Below the pieces are notes generated by a model. That model was not told the origin of the DNA. It saw only the letters and a program-made list of their open reading frames with translations, and ran no database searches. Source: Rhea pennata (Eukaryota; Chordata; Aves; Rheiformes; Rheidae). Taken from it: a DNA stretch of 64,000 nucleotides. Below are positions 51,363 to 64,000 of this stretch, in pieces; position 1 is the stretch's first letter, and every line of letters begins with the position of its first letter. The stretch spans positions 9,156,017-9,220,016 of the forward strand of contig NC_084677.1 in NCBI RefSeq assembly GCF_028389875.1, in the 5' to 3' direction. Position numbers and translations under genes: made by a program.

Positions 51363-52839
51363 CCAAGAACTGTCCTTCTCTGTGTGTTTGAAAACAGCCA
51401 AACCCCAAATAACCAAATTCTAGCCACAGAGTTTGGTTGTACAAGAGTTCTTTAAATACCTGTTTAAGCCTTAAAACTTAGCTCAAAATGGCATCCTGTA
51501 TTTCATTTTGTTACACGGTAACTAAAGGAAAAAAGCCAAACTCTGAACTTACAGTCATAGAAGAAGATTGAATGTTTTTTTAGAATCTGGTATGTCTGCT
51601 ACATCTGAAGAGACTTTTAAAGCAAAATACACTGTTTAAATAAACATCTTATGAAGGGACAAATTAGTAAAAATTAATTTATTAGTAAATTCTATAAAAA
51701 TCTCTTTTTTTTTTCTTTTTTGGTTTATTTGGTGGGGAGGGGAGATGGACGGTTGGTGGGAGGGAGGTATTTATTACAGTAGCAGCTCATGTAGGAAGCA
51801 ATAAGCAAACGTGTAGCTGGATAGGAGGAGAGAGGTCCTATAAACTCATGTGTTGCTATAGTTGTTTTACATGAATCGGAGAAGGAAGCATTACTTATTC
51901 AGCTGGATTAAAATAAAAGTTTTGAGCAAATAGAATATTACTGAAGAATGAGATAGAAATGCGTGTTTCCTATTCCTGTTTATCCAGGTAGTTTTGAAAG
52001 CTATTGGAGGCTTAATGTATTTAATGTTTAATTCATTTGGATTGTATGATCTCCAAGTTGCTATGACCATTAGTAGTATCAGTTGGAGTCTACCAAAAAC
52101 GTGTTTTTTGAAATAAAAACAGCTAATGATTTTTCTCAACAGCAATTTTTATATATACATATTGTTTTGAGGGGAAAATTAGCTGCTAGTGAAGAGATAG
52201 AAAAATCTATAATGTATGTTATTTTATATCATTCTTCGTATGCTCTGCTACCAGTATTGTGCTTTAATGTAGACCTACCTTACACGAAGAGGATGGAAAA
52301 AGCCCAGAAAGCTTGATAAAACTCTCTACCTGTCCCTTTGGCCTAATATTAATTGCTAATAAAAGGTCAAAATTTGCTTTAACTGAATGTCCGGTGATTT
52401 TAACCTTAAGTAAATGGGATAATTTGATTTTTTTTAACTTGTAGATTGAAGTAGTACAGCTACAGTACCATTAAAAAATAATAATAAAAAAAAAACAAAT
52501 AAAAAAGTCAGAGCTTGCTCCTGGGTGCTGCAGCCTCGGGGTTGCCAGCCCGGTGTTTTGATGTGCTTTGGGATCTGCAGATTTGCGAGGGATCTGGTTG
52601 GTTCTCAGTGTAGCAGCTCGCAGGTCATTCCTACTTCGTCTCTTCAGGTGCGCGTGTCAGTGGGAAGTCACTCGACCCAAATGAGGGAAGCGTGCGTTAA
52701 ATCAGCTGAAATTCTGACGGACGGTGACAGCGGTGCCGAATTTGGACTTCTCCCTCTCTAGGCAATTTAAAGTCACAATCTGAACTTGCGTGTTTACTCG
52801 CACTGCTCTTTAACACCCTCCAGCTGTGAGTACTGAAGA

Positions 52840-53440
52840 TCTGCGCCGGTATCTACCTAGGCTGCGCTGAGCCGCAGCATCGCCGTGGAAAGCGGGTCGC
52901 GCCCGTGCGGTTTGCGCGGGGGGCGCCGCGCCGCGCCTCGCCCGCTCGGTCCGCCCGCAGCAGCGATGCCCAGGCTAGAGCAGCGGCGGCCCTTCCAGCC
53001 GTGCCTCTCTATGGTGCGGGGGGGGCGGAGCAACGGCCATTTCCGGGTAGGCGAGCGCCCTTTCCGCCCGGGGCCGGCATGGGCCCGCAGCGGCGGGCGG
53101 CGCGGGAGGGCCGCGGCGGGTGGCGCCGCCTACGCCGTTAGCCGGGCGGCCGCCGGCGCAAGGCAAGGCGGGGCGGTGGCGGGGCCGGGGGGTGGCTGCG
53201 GCCGTTGTTGAGAGGCGCTGCCGCCTTTCTTTCGTGGCCGGGGGTCGGGGCCGTGGGGGGCGCGGCCGGGCGGCGCGGCCGTTGAGGCCGGCGGCGGCGG
53301 CGGGCACTCACGGCGCGTGGCCTCTCCTCAGGCGCGGGCTCGTCGCCATGCTGGGAGGGGACGAGTTCATCAGCTCCCCGCCGAGGAAGACGGTGCGGTT
53401 CGGGGGCACCCTGACGGATATCCTGCTGAAGTACGAAAAG
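52840..53440. promoter_or_regulatory. CpG island / promoter of RRN3
   Basis: Abrupt GC- and CpG-rich block before and over the first coding exon of RRN3. It contains an exact GGGGGGCGG-type GC box near 53021-53028. A GGCCATTTCCGGGT stretch at 53035-53048 combines a YY1-like core (CCAT) with an ETS-like core (TTCCGG). No TATA box is seen. Confidence 0.7.
53035..53048. promoter_or_regulatory. Overlapping YY1-like and ETS-like sites
   Basis: GGCCATTTCCGGGT: on the opposite strand this reads ACCCGGAAATGGCC, joining a CCGGAA ETS core to an AAATGGCC YY1 core. Such pairs are common in CpG promoters of ribosome-biogenesis genes. Binding is inferred only. Confidence 0.35.
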
Positions 53441-56400
53441 GTGACTGTCACGGTCTTTCTCCATCGTAAATCGAGTTTGCAGCGCTTAATTTCTATGCGA
53501 AGGCTTAGTTTGATTAACATGGGGGGCGTCTGGTGACGTAGAAAAAGGAAGCTGAAGGTAGCTGAGTCCTTTGGGCATATACTGGGCTGCGTTGTTCTGT
53601 AGATTAAAGAAATTCCCCCATAACCTTATTTGGGTGACGCACTTGATGGCTGCAAAGTTCAAGTGATACCAAAGGATGCAAAATGATCACAATTGCTTTT
53701 ACAGGGAGACAGCTAAATTACCTGACAGCTAAAGCTGCCCTTCAGGGAGAGCCTTCTGCTACTGCTACTTTTGCTTGACTTGAGCTTTCTTACTGATTTG
53801 TATCACTGCTAAACAGTATCGGCTTGTTTAGATATGCTGATGAAACTTGTATTTTCGTGGCAGAAATATATGATCGTGGTTTGTGTTTTGTATTCTTTTC
53901 CCCTATTAGGGTGAAACCACTGATTTTGAGTTGTTAAAGCATCAGCTGTCAGATCCGGACATAAAGGTAAGAGTTTCTGTAGTGAAGAGTGTGATGACTT
54001 AAATGTTAGTTTTTGATCTGAATATAATCATTGGGAAAGTGATTCTGGTGTTTAAAGCTTAAACTGCTTAAACTAAGAGCAAAAGAAAAGAAAATAAAGA
54101 TTCTCTGAGTGCCATCTCTTTTAAATATATTCTGTGTAAGTCAGGTTTGCATCCCTTGCCCAGCCTTTAATGTAACTCTTTAACTTAACAGGCAGGCTCT
54201 TGGTTTGAAAGTTGCTGTGCATTTATTCTTGCATTGAACAACTTTCACTGGGGAGGGTAGAAACTTAGTCCAAGAAATTCCCAGCATGTTAATGTGAAAA
54301 TAATTTCTATTTACAGTGTCAGTCATTGCTTTGTCATTTTAAAGGTTTTGTTATTTTCTAGTAATAGGTCATATTATTTTTTGAAATTGTTACTTGTTTT
54401 TTCTGCTTATGTTAAGGATGCTCAGATCATTAACTGGCTGCATGAATTCCGAGCTTCTGTTGCATACTTGACCAAAGACTTTGAACAATTGGTCAGCATT
54501 CTGCTGGTAAATATCTGTCTGTTATATGCAAAGATGAAGAGTTTAGTATTCAAAATCTCTGTGATTGACATCTTGCTCTTTACTTACTTTCAGAAGCTGC
54601 CATGGTTGAGCAGAAGCCGAGATGTAGTTGAAGAATATCTGGGTTTTCTTGGCAATCTAGTGTCAGCACAAACGGTCCATCTTAGGCCATGCCTCCGCAT
54701 GATTGTGTCACAGTTTGTTCCTCGTAAGTAACTTTTTTTAAAAAAATTCTTTATTTGCTTATCAAAATGTGTCTTTCTAGATAATTCTGTATAAATATAA
54801 TGCATGCCAGAATTAATCTGGTATTTTTTTTCTATTGATTCGTTTCTTCACTTGAATAACTGAGGTAAAATACAATCCATTTTATGTGGCTTACATTTCA
54901 GAAAGCATTTTCTAGTGGATGATACAGTCAGATACCATTTCTATGTGTTTTGATTTGGCACTGAGAGTTTTACCTATAAGATTTGTATGATTTGGCAATA
55001 ATAATCTCTCTTTTTGCTAGCTCGGATAACAATCAGAGAAGATGATGTGGATATTTCAGATTCTGATGATGATGAAGAAAGTGAGTATAAAGGAAGTGTG
55101 AGTTGTATATGTTATTGTAAGCTCTTCAGTAACAAGTGCAGTGCGCATGTTGGTCTATTTTTACAGAATTTAGCTGAGTTACTGTTTCTTTACAGAGATT
55201 TTACATTAAGTTCTTAAATTATCAAGTCAGAGGATTTCTTGAATTTTTTGAAATTAAGTTTCTTGAATCAATGGTGTGGTGACTTGATCTGTTTTTCTTT
55301 TAAATGCTACTGTTGGTACAATATCTGTAGAAACAAAAAAAATGCATAGGAGAGCATTCCCAAGCCATAGCTTGTTTAAAAAAAAAAAAAAAACATAAAA
55401 ACAAAATTAGTTTTTTTGTTCTCATTTTATTTACCTAGATCCTGTTTTTAGGATCATGTTGGTTGTTCTTTAGATTCTTGGATCTTTTGTTGTTTGCCTG
55501 CAGTCAGCTCAAATCCAATTGCTATCAGTAACCAAAATGCTACATGATTAGTTTGTTTATTGAGTAGGCCACAAGATAGCCTTTCTTTGTCTTGCACACT
55601 GGAATAAATCTCAGTTTTGCGTGTGATGAGTGAGCCACAATTCAAGTGTTTACTGTGGCTATGCTTGGATGAACCAAACCTCCCTTCCCCCATCCAAAAA
55701 ACAAACAAACAAACAAAAACAAACAAACACACACACTGCTGTATTATTATATTAGTCTGATTAGTTGTTTGTTGCCTGCTGGGAAAATGAGACGTGATCT
55801 TTCAATATATTTTGGCTAGTTTAAGACTCTGCTATAATATCTTCTCACTATTTTTGTATTGTGGTCTAAATTTGGGATTTCCATATTTAACACTTAGTGT
55901 GAGAGAGTATAGCAACAATACCTGGCTTTGGTGGTAGCAGCAGATTCAGAGTTTGTTAATTGTAATACTGTGAGTTTTGTTTAGAATTACTGTTCACAAT
56001 AATTTTGGTAGTAAAGCAGTTCGACTCCAAAAACTAGTTTTGGCAAGTGTGATTTCCTTGGAAATCTTTAGAATGCTTAGTTGATATGAACTATTTTTTC
56101 TTGTTCCTGAATTAGTACTCTACATTCAACTTGTTAAGAGTACTTCTTCTTTTTCTAGACCTTTCTGAAAACTTTAATACATGCCATAGAGCATTGCAAA
56201 CTGTAGCAAGATATGTTCCTTCGTAAGTATATAATTTCATAATTTTGTCTGGCCTTTTCTTGCATATTTAAAGCTTGTGTAACAGTGAATTAATTTTTCT
56301 TCTGCTAATTGGAAGTGTAATAGTTTCATGGCACTTTTTCCTATTATTCAGTAACTGGAATGTTGTGTCCTATCATTTTGAAATTTGCGTAGACTTCAGA

Positions 56401-59400
56401 GTCTGAAAATCTTGTTAATTTTAATGGAAATAGGAAGTAGGGAAAACGATGTTCATAGCAGCATGTTTGAAGTAGCTTCCAAGAATTCAACAGTGAAAGT
56501 TTGCTGCTCATCATTTGTTCTGCTGTACTGTGAGAACAGATCTTGTGTAGTTAATTGTCTTAAAATGAAAAAAACATTTTGTGAAATAAGCTTATTCCAG
56601 TCTCTCTTTGTAGAGCTGGAGCTTAGATATTTGCTCTCATGATGACACTTTAACTACTTTTTTATTGCAGAACACCACAGTTTCTTATGCCAATACTTGT
56701 GGAAAACTTTCCTTTCATAAATAAATCGGAAAGAACTTTGGTAAGAACAATGATTTTTTTTTTTTTTATGTATAAAAATATTCCATAGCATGGTAATTGG
56801 TTTGGCAATTGAACACAAATGTTTGAGTGCATTGTTTAAGAATCTTCTCATAGCATTTTTATGTATACATACATACATACATGTCTTTGTGTGTCTGTTT
56901 AGTATGAAGGTTGTCCAAGCATACTTGAATTCCTTGTGCATATGCATTGTGCTAGTCTTTAATGACATAACTGCATATCTTTTCCACAGGATTGCTTTCT
57001 TAATCAATGCACAAGATGGACCTCTTTGACGCTGAATCTCAGGGTTGTATAGTAAGGAGACGGTAGGATACCTGTCTCATTTGTTGTAAAAATTGGAAAG
57101 TATGTAGCAAATGAACAGGGGATTTGATAAGCAAACAAAGCAGTGGATATTACAGCTGAAAACCAGTTTGCCAGCAGTATACATCTCTGCCCTGATGCCT
57201 CTGTGTGGTGAAAAGTAATCTGACAGCTTTTCAGAGGTCACTGCTCATCTGCAATCTTTATTTTTGTGCTTTCCAATCTGATATCTGGGCACTTTCTTTA
57301 CAGAAGGGCAGATCCCTGCTGCAGCAGTTTATGTCAATTGGAGCTGTGTTTTGAAATTACCACGTGCTGAAAAAACTCAAAATTGTTTGTATTTCTTGCT
57401 AGATATTTTTTGTTTTACATAAGAAACTTTAAGTGTCAGATCCCTATCTGTAAAGTGAGGCTGATAATAGTTATTACCAAGTCTTATGAGAATGATTTGA
57501 TTTAATTTTTGAAACATTTCAGTGAGGAGCACATTGTGAAGAAATTAATAATTGTCTTGAGACTGAGGTTTGAGTGGAGTGTAATTAAAATATGGTCCAT
57601 GCATTATTGGTAAATATTTTCAATTTACAGAGTCTCGTGAATTAGTCCTTCTCATCTTATGCTCTAAAGTGCAGAAGAGGGCCTGTGGAAAAATCATATG
57701 TATTATATAATTAAAGGTTGTGTTATAATGCATATTCACAAAGAGACTACAGCATACTTAAATGTGGCACTAATTACCTTTACCTAATCTAGCTACTCTA
57801 ACTAAACTTGTCAGTTTTGCTCTATGCAAGTTGCAGTGTTTTGTTTTGTATCTTATGTGTGTATGGGAACGTGCACGCTCATATAACTTGCCTGTTAACC
57901 TGTCTGAAATGTATGCAGAACTCTGGGAAGACTTGTGTGTGGAATTTGGGATTGTTCTTGAATTGGCTTAATATAATAAAAGTAAAGAGGTATTCAGTCT
58001 CATTTTAAACAGTTCTATTAGATCTGTGTCTAGACATAGTAAAGAATAGGCATATGGCTTTCATTTTTTCTAGAGAAAGGTTAGGCGAACTCCTATGGAA
58101 ATTAATATTTAACCTTTCTGAGTTTACACTCATTCTGTTTAAAGATATTTTGAAAAATTAGCATGGAAATTGTAGATTAGAAGTTAATGGTAACACAGTT
58201 TAACAATTAAAAGTTAGTGTTTTGATTACCCATTAACTTACTCTAGGTTGAATGCAGTCTTATTTCCAGCTATTTTTAGAACTTTAGATTAAGAAACTTA
58301 TTTAAAAAAAAATCTTTGGCAAGAATGAAACTTCCAGTTAACAGTACTATAGACAGTTCTTTTAATTTTGTGTTACAGGAATGCTATGTTCATAACTTGC
58401 TACGAATTACAGTATACCTTCCAACACTGAGGCTTGAAATTCTGGAACTTATTGTTGAAAGGCTGTTAAAGCTGGATGTAAGTTTATTTTGTGTCATCTT
58501 TTAAGAAAGTTTTGTGTTAAAGTGCAGAAACTCAAAAAATAGAGACAGAGAAACTCTTGAGTATTCAGCTCAACAGAAATTATATTCCAACGGTGCACAT
58601 AATCGTAAGCTATGCATATTACCACAGCTGAGGATAACAGTGTGATATGTAATGTTAGTCACTGCATGGAAATTCCATGCCAGAATCAAAATAATCTTTT
58701 TGTGGTTATCAGTGCCAAGATGTGGAGAACATGCTACTCTTTGCACAATTGATCTCTTTTACTGTTGCCTTATAATGAAAGGATTTGTATTCTTAAAAAC
58801 ACAGAAGGGGAAGCATTGCAAATTATTAATGCTCTTTATTTTGGAGAACCTCCGCATATATCAATCTGTTTTGTGTGGGGCAAAGCTAATCTTCTGCAAG
58901 TAAAGTTCTGAAAAGTCAGTGTGTGTTCGTATGTATATATCAATCGTTATATTAATGTGCATTTAATCATGGATAACATATAGCTAGAAGTTAGGAGTAT
59001 TATGATTTCTTGTGTAACTAACAAAGCAAGGTTTATAAAATTTAATTTCTTTGTTGCAACTGTAGGTTAGCACTCCACAGCAAGATATTGAAGATGCTGA
59101 AGAAACTGCTAATAATTCTGATAGTGAAGAAAAATCTACAGAGAAGGGACTGTTTGACATGGTGGGCTATCTTGTTCTAATAAAAACTTGATAGAAATTT
59201 TTGTGTTTTAGGTGACTGTGAACTATAAAATAGGATAGCATAGGAATATATTATTACTTTGTATTTACTGGACTGTAAACGTATAAAACCCAGATCTTCA
59301 AACTTGAACAGCTGATAAATGGCTAATCTGTTCTTTGGGTGTTGATTTATTCATGTAATTCTGAGCATGCGTGCATGCTATGGAACAGTTTCCTTATGTA

Positions 59401-62400
59401 AAAACACAAGCAGCTGTACATAAACCTAATTAAAGAGTTCACGGTAATTGGCTTAGCTTACAGAAACTTGCTATGCTAAGCTGTGTAATTAGATAGTGGT
59501 GGTTTTTTGCTTGTGTTTGTTTTAACTTTCAGTAGCATATCACTGAACAGAGAAATTCTGTACTTCTGTTCCTCTGATTGCTGTCTTTATGGTATTGTAT
59601 GTATAAAAGATGCATGACTGCCATTTTACCTACCAGGAGGAAGATGAAGAAACAAAAGGGAACAAAGTTGCCTCTTCTGATAGTGAGAGAATGGCCCATC
59701 CACTTGCAGAGCGCCTGGACATTTTGATGACCATTCTATTTTCTTATATTAAAGATGTCTGCCATGTAGATGGTAATAACACATGAACTCTAACTGATTT
59801 TTTTTTTGTTTTGTTTTGCTAATGAGTAAGAAAAACACAAGTGGAGATTGTACTTATGCTGCTGCAAGATGAAGCCCTGACTCTTCAGTAGGCAAATTTT
59901 GCTCTCAGCAAGCTCTAGGCCGGATTCTTACCTTTGTCAGTTGTTTGTCGGAGGAGAACGCAGAGGTCCATTTATGACCTTAAAGTCTATTCTTCAGCTG
60001 TAGGCGTTTTGATTATACAAATGTGACACTATCCAAATTGTAACATTACAAGGTACAAGGGTAAATAGGGTTTTGTTTTCCATGGTGCTACAAAATTTCG
60101 TAGCAGATTGGAAATACTTACTGATTAAGCACAGTACTTTATCATTTGCTTTTACTGTGTTACTTGCTTTGAGTATTAGAATTATGGGAAAGTAGGATTC
60201 TTTCTACACTGTAAGCACTAGGAGTAGATTTAAAACACCAACCACTTTATTCAGTTTGAAATGCAAAAAAAAAAAAAAAAAAAAAGGTGCGAAAAAAAGG
60301 TGCGTGTTATGGGAAAAACACTTTGTCTTCTTTGATGGAACATGAACAAATGTCTGTTGGCATTTTTTAAGGTGCTGTATTTCTTAGAAGATGCTTTTGC
60401 TTCTTTGTCACTTAATTCAAGTTATCATAACTTGTTGCATAGTATCTCCTTCTGGTTCTTCTGAATTAACAGATTACTGCAAAGTTTGCATGTCTTACCT
60501 GTGTGCATGTGCATGTACGTTTTCCAACGTAACTGACATAAAAAACATTAGAACTGAAATCTGGGAAAGTTTTACTCCTAATATTTTTGTTTTGAATGTC
60601 AGATAAACCCAGAAGTCAGGTTGACAGTATTTCTTTAGATGTCTGTTACTGGTTTAGAAAGATTTTATAAATGTCATTTTCATAGCCTGCGGGTAGTAAA
60701 AATCCAAACTTGTTTTTTTTGTTGTTACTGTTGTTATGTAGGCAAGCTTGATATCAACAAGACAAAAGATTTGTATCGGGACCTGGTTTCTGTTTTTGAC
60801 AAGCTCATTTTACCAACACATGCTTCATGTCATGTACAGTATTTCATGTTTTACATCTGTAGCTTCAAATTGGTGAGTAGACTCCATTTCTTTTAATGAA
60901 ATGTCTTTTGTTATTTCTATTGGTTTTGTTTGGTTTTCCTACAACAGATAGCTGCTTTCAGATGAAATTCCAACATTACCTTACATTTATCTGAAAATGG
61001 TGCATCAGTACTCATTCGTCCCTTTGCATTCTCTCTTGTTAAGTTTTCCATTATATAGTTGCTTTTTTCATGCAGTGCATAAACTACAAATAAGTGGAAT
61101 CTAGGCCGGCTTGAAGGCACTTCGTTAATACAGCTCATTTACAAAAATCAGTTGGACTTTTGAACCTGAGGCATAGTGTTCTACCAAATTCTTTCAGCAT
61201 CCAAAAGCTATCTTATAGATACTGACTGTTTTAGCTTTTTAGTTTGGACATCATGTTTACTGTTTTCTTCTGCTCTTTCCCATCTCTCTTAAATGAAATG
61301 CTGCCGTTTCTAATACAGCACTTAAATAAGAACATCCATACTTTTTGAATAAGAATTTCTAAAGATCCAATTAAGCTAACACTCTGTCTGTGACAGTGGT
61401 GAATAGTGGATTTATTAGAAAGAATATTGGAGTGGGGCAAGCATGTTATGGTGCTTTGCCAGCATACGTTCTCAGCCTGCAGCAGTTTTCTGAGCCAAGG
61501 TGATGTTCTTTTATGGTAACAGCCCATGATGGACATATTCAAAGTGCAGATATATCATTGCTTTTTGTGCTGATAAGAATTTTTGGAATCCAGGATTTCT
61601 GTGACAAAAAGTTGGACGATGTAAGCATTTATTGGGTGAAGAATCACATTTGGTTCCGCTAAGTTCAACTTCCTGCTATTTTCATCAGATACACCATACC
61701 TCTTCTGCTACAAGCTTCCTGTTTACCTTTTCCTTAATGCTCTTAATTCTTAAAGACCTCTCCTATATCTATTCCAGACTTTCCTAGACTTTGAGTTCTG
61801 TTTACTCTTTGCAACTAAATATAGAGAAAGACATAGAAAAGAGTATAGATTTTTATGTGCTTTTTCCATCATGTGTAGGAGTAGTTATTTACTGCAGTGT
61901 TAGTTGGTTGGGGGGTTCTCTGGTTGATTATGGTAGTTAGTATTGAGTATTAGGAATCTATTACTTACAGAGGCATCAACGTAACAAGTAATGATTTCAT
62001 GTGTCTTGTTTCCAGGGGTTGGCTGAGGCATTTTTAGATCATCTTTGGAAAAAAATACATAATCCAAACAATCCTTCAGTGATCAGGCAGACTGCTGGGA
62101 GTTATATTGGCAGCTTCTTGGCAAGAGCTAAATTTATTCCAATTGTGTAAGTTATTCTGATGAATGAGCAGAACTAAACAATTTATAATGTTTGCTGAGG
62201 ATTCTGTACAGAGGTACAGTGTTGGTCTCCTGATTGCACAACTTTGCCTGTAATGTATTAATACACTCTTTTTTACTTTCTGCAATACTGTTTCAGAATT
62301 CTCTTGAAGTTTCCAGAGCATTTTGGTATTTATAGGATGTAGACTAATGTTTGCTGGGATTCAGGACTTGTTATTTAAGGCTTCACTTAACAAGAAATAT

Positions 62401-63798
62401 TGAGCAGTGGCAAGTTATGCTGATTTCAGGCAGTCATGGATGCTCAGTATATCTGATATTCAAAACCAGATCTCTTTATGTGAAATGCCTAATGCAGATG
62501 GATTGGATTTTGAGACATCTAAGTCATGTGTTCAAGTATTTTGAAACAGATGGATTCAAATACTTCAACACATGAGTGTTCTTTTGTACATGTACCTTCT
62601 ATGTTTTTATCTGTTCAAGCTGTAGCCTTAGTGAATTGAATGTTGAACTTAAACAGATACTGGAATTACTCCTTGGACATTGGAGGCATCTGCCTCTATG
62701 CTACTCATAGTCCAAGATTTTAATTACTTATTTAATATTTATTTAATACTTAGTTATTTTATTATTTACTCTCAGTCACATAAAACATAAATTCATGGGA
62801 TCTTGTGCTTTCACAGTTTGTGATTTTCTAATACATTTATAAAAAAGCTTGTAACAATCTATTTTTTACAATGTGATTTTCTTACTGATATTTTTATAAC
62901 ATGAGATCCTTGAACAATTCATATGCTATTCTTGCATATTATTTTCTCTATTATAGTACAGTAAAAGCATGCCTGGATCTTCTGGTTAACTGGATGCACA
63001 AATACATAGATAATCAGGATATGGGGACTAATGCTTACTGTGATGTAGCTCTCCATGGGCCATTTTATTCTACGTGTCAGGCGGTATTCTATACGCTTAT
63101 TTTCCGTCATAAGCAACTTTTGGAAGGAAATTTAAGGAAAGGTGAGTATGTTCTGTTTGAAGGGAGTTAGAGATTTATTTGCAAGCTTTATTCTTGATGT
63201 GTCTTGTCAGTTCAGTCAGGTAACTAATGGCAACTTTATGCTGTTGTATTTTAAATGAAATAAGATGGCTTGTATACATGTTGGTCTACTGAGCTAAGTG
63301 ATTTTTGTCTTTTGCTCTACAAAAAATAGTAAATCCTCAACCTGGAATTTCTAGCCACGCTTATTGAGCATGTTTGAATTCCAGCTGTATAGAAATAGTG
63401 TGGGCTTCAATTAATGAGTCTGTAATAGTTGTGTGCCTCTGTCAGTCCCTGAACACAGGCATGTAAGTGTAGCATCTTCGTTGCTAGGTGGCTGGTAGAA
63501 GGGTCCTTCGTACTGTGACACGTTACCATAAATTAGAATAGGTTTTCTGCTGAGCAAGGTGTGGGCTAGGTCAGTGTTAATTAACTCTCTTATAGAAAGT
63601 ACTTCTGTGGTTTTGTGCAGAGTTTTTAGAAATTAAGTTAAGCTTCTATGATGTGTAATGGGTATTTGTAAATTGTTCTTATTTTGAAGGTCTGTCATAT
63701 CTGCAGAGTTTAAATTTTGAACGTGTTGTTATGTGTCAGCTAAACCCTTTGAAGATTTGTATACCCTCTGTTGTTAACTTGTTTGCTGCCATTACGAG
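53348..63798 (+). CDS. RRN3: RRN3 (TIF-IA), RNA polymerase I initiation factor; 3' end beyond window
   Basis: RRN3 binds RNA polymerase I and links it to the promoter factor SL1, so it controls rRNA transcription in the nucleolus. Coding exons, all phase-consistent: 53348-53440, 53910-53966, 54417-54506, 54594-54723, 55021-55080, 56159-56222, 56671-56740, 58379-58477, 59066-59161, 59637-59772, 60742-60872, 62016-62146, 62957-63141, 63690-63798. They give about 483 residues closely matching human RRN3 (651 residues); the last quarter lies right of the window. Conserved landmarks include SPPRKTVRFGG, YLTKDFEQL, FLGNLVSAQTV, LLPTHASCHVQ-type and CDVALHGPFYS. The acidic SDSDDDEE in exon 55021 matches the human CK2 site (S170/S172), and the STP across exons 56159/56671 matches the JNK2 site (T200). 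The start MLGGDEF follows an acceptor-like CTCCTCAG ending at 53331. Human RRN3 has a longer N-terminus, so an upstream first exon in the CpG island is possible. Confidence 0.95.
60266..60286. repeat. Poly(A) run in an RRN3 intron
   Basis: About 21 A followed by a short duplicated AAGGTGCG unit (at about 60285 and 60298). Confidence 0.85.
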
Positions 63799-64000
63799 GT
63801 ACCTACTCATTTATTTCATTTTTTACTTGATAAAGATTATATGAGTGTGCATATAATAATAGCACAGTTTTCAAAACCCACTTAATTTTTTTTTATTTCA
63901 TAATTGTTAGTATAGTATCAACTATTAGCCCAAGAGTAGTCTTATGATATTGGTCATATTGTAGACAGGCTATGTTTATTTCTGATTCAGATCCAATGAA
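63799..64000 (+). other. RRN3: RRN3 intron, cut by the window edge
   Basis: Begins with the donor AG|GTACCT after exon 63690-63798. No further exon is visible before the window ends. Confidence 0.7.

Larger units (their letters stand above)
46745..52840. other. Intergenic region or 3' UTR after the TMEM238-like gene
   Basis: AT-rich, no coding exon found. It contains T runs near 47.2, 47.9 and 51.34 kb, a (CA)16 microsatellite (48368-48399) and a CR1 tail (49865-50108). AATAAA occurs near 47.95 kb, and the AT-rich stretch around 49.55-49.65 kb looks like a 3' UTR end, so the TMEM238-like transcript could extend some way here. Confidence 0.45.

Noticed and set aside
53120-53347. In-frame extension of RRN3 upstream of MLGGDEF
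   Set aside because: It begins at a non-ATG codon, is pure GC-island translation, and crosses a likely splice acceptor ending at 53331.

Overview
The window is nuclear DNA from a vertebrate, almost certainly a bird. The genes are split by introns with GT/AG junctions, their starts lie in CpG islands set in AT-rich DNA, and position 49.87-50.11 kb holds the 3' tail of a CR1 LINE, the dominant avian retrotransposon. No bacterial, phage or CRISPR content is visible. The species cannot be fixed from the sequence alone.

Layout, all well-supported genes on the + strand. (1) 1-24.9 kb: GSPT1 (eRF3a, the translation-termination GTPase). Fourteen coding exons from the second exon to the stop are reconstructed. 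The glycine-rich first exon is not seen, so 1-11.1 kb is read as intron 1. It contains a very long pure (TTTTC)n array, a 43-T run and a 129-bp inverted repeat about 95% identical between arms. (2) 31.5-36.8 kb: RSL1D1, complete in nine exons behind a CpG-island promoter. (3) 37.9-41.0 kb: two exon-like segments on the - strand that match no gene I recognise. (4) 44.7-45.1 kb: a small two-pass membrane protein resembling PIRT. (5) 46.0-46.4 kb: a two-pass membrane protein of the TMEM238 family in its own CpG island. (6) 53.3 kb to the right edge: RRN3 (TIF-IA), the RNA polymerase I initiation factor. Fourteen coding exons are seen and the gene runs off the window.

Functionally, RSL1D1 and RRN3 both act in the nucleolus (ribosome biogenesis and rRNA transcription), and GSPT1 acts in translation termination. 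The most interesting content is the PIRT-like / TMEM238-like tandem pair. In human, PIRT and TMEM238L sit together on 17p next to SHISA6, while RSL1D1, GSPT1, RRN3 and SHISA9 are on 16p13. The pair therefore looks like a second, duplicated copy of that small membrane-protein neighbourhood kept here beside the 16p13-type genes. This rests on recalled family sequences and map positions and needs a phylogeny.

All exon coordinates were derived by hand from splice consensus, reading-frame continuity and recalled human orthologues. For each complete chain of exons the phases add up without a frameshift.
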